From Oscillospiraceae bacterium (lineage in GTDB: Bacteria > Bacillota > Clostridia > Oscillospirales > Ruminococcaceae), in the NCBI GenBank assembly GCA_018055565.1, contig JAGPHI010000039.1, forward strand, positions 1-7,107: 7,107 bases of DNA. Reading direction: 5' to 3'. The notes under the pieces are model-generated. The model was not told where the DNA came from. It did not search any database and saw only the letters and a list, made by a program, of their open reading frames with translations. A program made the position numbers and the translations under genes. This document shows, in pieces, positions 3,761 to 7,107 of the stretch; positions within the stretch are counted from its first letter, which is position 1, and every line of letters starts with the position of its first letter.

Positions 3761-6286
3761 ATGCAATATTTAATTTATCCGCTGGACGAGCTGGGCTTTG
3801 TAAACCGTTTTATTACCACGGGGGTTTACTGCCTGCCACAGCAATTTGAAAAGCGGTGCTTGCAGGGCAAAGTGAACGAATGGCTGAAAAAGGGCTTTTC
3901 CATTCACGAAAACCCGTGCCGCAAGCAGTTCACCGAAAAACGCCAAAACGAAGTTCCGGCTTATTTGGATTTGTCGGCACATGGCATTGGCGATACCATT
4001 GCGGTGTTTGGCAAAGAAAATGCACTGAAAGTATATGCGCCGTTTGGCAATGTGGGTGTGGAGGATTCGCAATTTTATTATAACCCCACCTATTTGCGCA
4101 CTTATAGCTACACGCTTTTGTATAGCGAGGCAGACTGCAAGGTGGCCTTTACGCTTTCCACCTGCGGGGGCGCCACTGTATGGGTGAACGGGCAGCAGAA
4201 CATTGATTTTACGCCGTTTACACGCAATATGGTAAAATCCACGCAAATTGTGTTGCCGCTGAAAAAGGGCCTAAACAATATCACGGTTTGCCTTGACGAT
4301 TTGGCCGAGCGCGACACCGATTATTATTTCAGACTGCAAAAAACCGACGCGCAGCCCTTGCGCATTTATCTGCCTGTGGCAGACGATGTGGATATCGACG
4401 CAATTTATCAATGCGAAGCGATGCTGGAGGATATCAGCTTTGAAAAAGAGCTGTATATCGACGAGCCCGTAACCCTGATGATGAAAAATCAGCTGGGCAA
4501 AGCGCAAAATGTGGATGTTTGCTATAAGCCCGTGGCCGATAAAATGGAAAACGCCGCGAGCCTGATGGTTAAAAAAAGCTATGCGCTTGCGGCAGATGCT
4601 ACGCAAATTAAGCTGCTGGATGCACAAACTGTGATTGCAGGCTTTTACATGTTTACGGTGTCGCTTACGCAGTATGGCATCACGCAATCCCGCGTAATTG
4701 CCACGCAAATTTTTGACAAAAGCCTTTTGCATAACCCCTGCGCCACGATACAAGAGCGCAAAATGCGCGCGCTGAAATATCTTGAGCAAAACGAAGTAGA
4801 TAATGTATACAAGGCCGCCGCTATTTTTCAGCTAGACGGCGACTGCAAAAACGCCGAGCGCATTGTGCAAGAAGAGCTTGCTGCCATTCGCGCACGGAAA
4901 GACTGTGCAGATTTTCATTTGATTATCGTTTTGCATATTTACAAAACGTTTTATGCGCGCCTTAGCGATACCATGCGCGAGGCCATTGCCGACACGCTTT
5001 TAAATTTCCGTTACTGGATTGACGAGCCGGGCGATGATGTAATGTGGTTTTTCAGCGAAAACCACTCGCTTTTGTTCCACAGCTGCCAATATTTTGCGGG
5101 CGGGCTTTTCCCCGATAAAGTGTTCAGCAATAGTGGGCTTACAGGCGCCGAGCTGCGCGAAAAGGCCGTGGGGCTTTTGACGCATTGGTTTGAAAGCTAT
5201 TTCGAGGAATTTATCACCGAATGGAATTCAAACGCTTATATTCCCATTGATGTGATTGGGCTTGGCACCTTGTTTAACCTGACGCGCGAGGGCGAGCCTT
5301 TCCACGATGAAGCAAAAAAGGCGTTGGATCGCATTTTCTATGCGCTGGCCATCAACGAGCATAAGGGCGCCATTATGACCACCTTTGGCCGCTGCTATGA
5401 AAAAGAGATGAAGGGCAATTACGATTCCGGCACCACAGGCATTTTGTATATCGGTTATGGCGTGGGCTACTTAAACCGCGCGTCTATTGCGTACATCTCT
5501 TTGATTTTAGGCAATTACGAGCCGCCGAAAGCTTACGAAAAATATCTTTCGCTGCAAGGCAAGCAGGAGCTGGTATATCAAAACACACAGGGCTTTGAAC
5601 AGCATGTAAATACCTATATGTATAAAAACGCGCAAGTGCAGCTTTCCAGCGCAATTGGCTTTAAGGCGTTTCGTCCGGGCTATCAGGAGCATATTTTGCA
5701 AGCCAATATCGACCTTACTGCGCAAGTGTTTATAAACCATCCGGGCGAATCGCAGCCCTACGGCAACGGCCGCCCCAGCTTTTGGGCAGGCAACGGCATT
5801 TTGCCGATGGCAGCGCAGCATCGCAATGTAGCCATTTTAAAATTTGCCGTATCGCCCGAGCACCGCATCGATTACACCCATGCGTATATCCCGCTCAGCG
5901 AGTTTTCGGGCTATTTGGGCGAGGACAATTTTATCGCGCTGGAAAAAGACGGCGGCTATATCGGCGTTGCGGCTAAAAACGGCTTAGAAATACAAAAAAG
6001 CGGCCCTTGCAAATTCCGCGAGTTCACAAGCCCCGGCCGCGAAAATGTGTGGGTGGTAAAGGTGGCGGGCAAGCAGCAGTTTGCCAATTTAGACGATTTC
6101 CACACATACATGAGCCGCGTTGCCATCCACTGCGACGAAAACGGCGATGTGCGTGTAAACGAAGCGGATTTTGGCGAGCTTGTGCTGCGCGCAGACAATC
6201 GATTTTTCGTAAACGGCAAGGCCGAAAATCAATATCCGCTTACGGCAGACGGCATACTGGAGTTTAAGGAGGAAGCCGGGCAATGA
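3761..6286 (+). CDS. Large multidomain protein, putative cytosolic glycan-active enzyme of unknown activity
   Basis: 841 residues. ATG 3761 lies 16 nt after the permease gene, with AGAAGGA upstream. No signal peptide or membrane segment is visible, so it is probably cytosolic. Residues ~100-200 look like a beta-sandwich accessory domain (ATVWVNGQ at 138-145, then LPLKKGLNNITV at 165-176), as in many glycosidases; ~205-325 is a second beta-rich part. Residues ~330-600 are helical and Trp/Tyr-rich, suggesting an (alpha/alpha) toroid, with MWFFSENHSLLFH (428-440), EFITEWNSNAYIPID (483-497) and TTFGRCYEKE (540-549). Residues ~610-835 are beta-rich, with FRPGYQEHI (637-645), VFINHPGES (656-664) and RPSFWAGNGILP (671-682). 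Helical toroid followed by beta-sandwich, and an Asn-His pair (434-435), recall heparinase/alginate-lyase-like folds, but I cannot assign a family. The stop overlaps the GH105 start (ATGA), so the two are translationally coupled and likely act on one substrate. Frame and gene are certain; function is not. Confidence 0.9.
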   Translation: MQYLIYPLDELGFVNRFITTGVYCLPQQFEKRCLQGKVNEWLKKGFSIHENPCRKQFTEKRQNEVPAYLDLSAHGIGDTIAVFGKENALKVYAPFGNVGVEDSQFYYNPTYLRTYSYTLLYSEADCKVAFTLSTCGGATVWVNGQQNIDFTPFTRNMVKSTQIVLPLKKGLNNITVCLDDLAERDTDYYFRLQKTDAQPLRIYLPVADDVDIDAIYQCEAMLEDISFEKELYIDEPVTLMMKNQLGKAQNVDVCYKPVADKMENAASLMVKKSYALAADATQIKLLDAQTVIAGFYMFTVSLTQYGITQSRVIATQIFDKSLLHNPCATIQERKMRALKYLEQNEVDNVYKAAAIFQLDGDCKNAERIVQEELAAIRARKDCADFHLIIVLHIYKTFYARLSDTMREAIADTLLNFRYWIDEPGDDVMWFFSENHSLLFHSCQYFAGGLFPDKVFSNSGLTGAELREKAVGLLTHWFESYFEEFITEWNSNAYIPIDVIGLGTLFNLTREGEPFHDEAKKALDRIFYALAINEHKGAIMTTFGRCYEKEMKGNYDSGTTGILYIGYGVGYLNRASIAYISLILGNYEPPKAYEKYLSLQGKQELVYQNTQGFEQHVNTYMYKNAQVQLSSAIGFKAFRPGYQEHILQANIDLTAQVFINHPGESQPYGNGRPSFWAGNGILPMAAQHRNVAILKFAVSPEHRIDYTHAYIPLSEFSGYLGEDNFIALEKDGGYIGVAAKNGLEIQKSGPCKFREFTSPGRENVWVVKVAGKQQFANLDDFHTYMSRVAIHCDENGDVRVNEADFGELVLRADNRFFVNGKAENQYPLTADGILEFKEEAGQ
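6270..6277 (+). promoter_or_regulatory. Ribosome binding site of the GH105 gene inside the preceding gene
   Basis: AAGGAGGAAG-type sequence (within 6267-6276) precedes the ATG at 6283 by about 8-10 nt. Together with the ATGA stop/start overlap it supports direct translational coupling rather than an internal start. Confidence 0.6.
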
Positions 6287-7107
6287 TAAACAAAGCGCAA
6301 ATTGAAGATTACCTCGAGCGTGTATGCGCCAAGATGATGACCATGAAAAACGAAAACATGCAAGAGGTTTTCCCCATCAGCTTGATTGATATCAATTGCT
6401 GGGAATGGCCGCAGGGCATTGGCATTTTTGGCCTTTACAAGCACTACACCATCACCAAAAGCGACGAAACCCTGCAATTTTTAATCCATTGGTTTGACGA
6501 TCGCATCCGCGAGGGGATTTTGGAGAAAAACGTGAATACCACGGCCCCCATGCTGACGCTGACGTATTTATATGAAATCACCAAAAAGCAAGAATATCTG
6601 GATTTAATTATCGAGTGGACAGACTGGATTATGAAAGATAAAAAGCTGATTCGCACAGGGGACGAATGCTTTCAGCACATGATTACCAAAAACGCAAACG
6701 ACGGCGAAATCCTGATAGACACCTTGTTTATGGCAGTGCTGTTTTTAGCACGTGCGGGCAAGCTTTTGCACAGGCAGGATTGCATCGACGAGGCCAGCTA
6801 TCAGGTGCTTGCGCATATCAAATATCTGTTTAATAAAAAAGAGGGCCTTTTTTACCACGGCTGGAATTTTAATTACAATCACAATTACGGCGAAGTGCTG
6901 TGGGGGCGTGGCAATGGCTGGTACACCGTGGTGGTGCTGGAGCTTTGCGACGAGGGCGTGTTAAACGACACGGTAAAGCGTTATTTGCTTTCGGTATTTC
7001 ATCAGCAGGTAAAAGCGCTGGCAAAATATTGCGATGCCGACAAAAAGCTTTGGCATACCGTTATCCCCAACACAAACACGTATATCGAAATTTCGGCAAG
7101 CGCTGCA
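6283..7107 (+). CDS. Glycoside hydrolase family 105-like unsaturated glycuronyl hydrolase (3' end outside window)
   Basis: 275 codons are present, about three quarters of a usual ~370-residue GH105/YteR-type enzyme; the right edge cuts it. These enzymes hydrate the double bond of the unsaturated uronic acid that lyases leave at the non-reducing end of oligosaccharides, releasing the sugar. Supporting motifs are CWEWPQGIGIFGLYKHY (39-55), NTTAPMLTLTYLYE (86-99), ILIDTLFMAVLFLARAGKL (143-161), FYHGWN (190-195) and LWGRGNGWY (206-214). Asp146 in the IDTLFM motif is the expected general acid/base, corresponding to Asp143 of B. subtilis YteR. There is no signal peptide, so it acts on imported sugar. 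ATG 6283 overlaps the preceding stop (ATGA), and the GGAGGAAG sequence just upstream supports it. GH88 is the main alternative, but the GRGNGW signature favours GH105. Whether the substrate is rhamnogalacturonyl or glucuronyl cannot be told. Confidence 0.88.
   Translation, partial: MINKAQIEDYLERVCAKMMTMKNENMQEVFPISLIDINCWEWPQGIGIFGLYKHYTITKSDETLQFLIHWFDDRIREGILEKNVNTTAPMLTLTYLYEITKKQEYLDLIIEWTDWIMKDKKLIRTGDECFQHMITKNANDGEILIDTLFMAVLFLARAGKLLHRQDCIDEASYQVLAHIKYLFNKKEGLFYHGWNFNYNHNYGEVLWGRGNGWYTVVVLELCDEGVLNDTVKRYLLSVFHQQVKALAKYCDADKKLWHTVIPNTNTYIEISASAA

Overview
The window looks like a carbohydrate-utilisation locus from an anaerobic Bacillota/Clostridia-type bacterium. The evidence is AGGAGG-type ribosome binding sites, a TTG start, tightly packed or overlapping genes, an ABC sugar permease pair with no ATPase beside it, and a YteR-like GH105 hydrolase. 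The lineage is inferred from gene style and composition, not from a marker gene.

Layout. Positions 3-98 are the last 31 codons of an unidentified + strand gene. Positions 99-951 hold no credible gene but are rich in repeats. They contain four copies of a REP-like palindrome (core GGCGGATTCCATATCCGCC or its complement), a 134/135-nt tandem duplication bounded by those palindromes, a 22-bp perfect hairpin read as a bidirectional terminator (661-707), and nine degenerate ~18-nt tandem units (727-890). On the minus strand, 1785-952 encodes a sugar phosphate isomerase/epimerase-like TIM barrel. It is preceded by a 24-codon small ORF (1861-1787) with a better ribosome binding site than the isomerase itself, and the small ORF's stop codon lies one base before the isomerase start. 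Positions 1862-2045 are an AT-rich divergent promoter region. From 2046 to the right edge runs a + strand operon: two MalF/UgpA- and MalG/UgpE-type permease subunits, an 841-residue multidomain protein of unknown activity, and a GH105 unsaturated glycuronyl hydrolase cut by the window end. The genes overlap by 11 nt, are separated by 16 nt, and overlap by 4 nt in turn.

How it may work together (inference). The permease pair imports an oligosaccharide, probably one carrying an unsaturated uronic acid left by a polysaccharide lyase. It would use a solute-binding protein and a shared ATPase encoded elsewhere. The 841-residue protein and the GH105 enzyme both lack signal peptides, so they would process the imported sugar in the cytoplasm. 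The divergent isomerase-like enzyme could act on a released sugar. The substrate cannot be fixed from sequence alone; rhamnogalacturonan/pectin fragments are one candidate by analogy with the B. subtilis yte/yes genes.

The least explained items are the 841-residue protein, the small ORF coupled to the isomerase, and the repeat-dense intergenic region.
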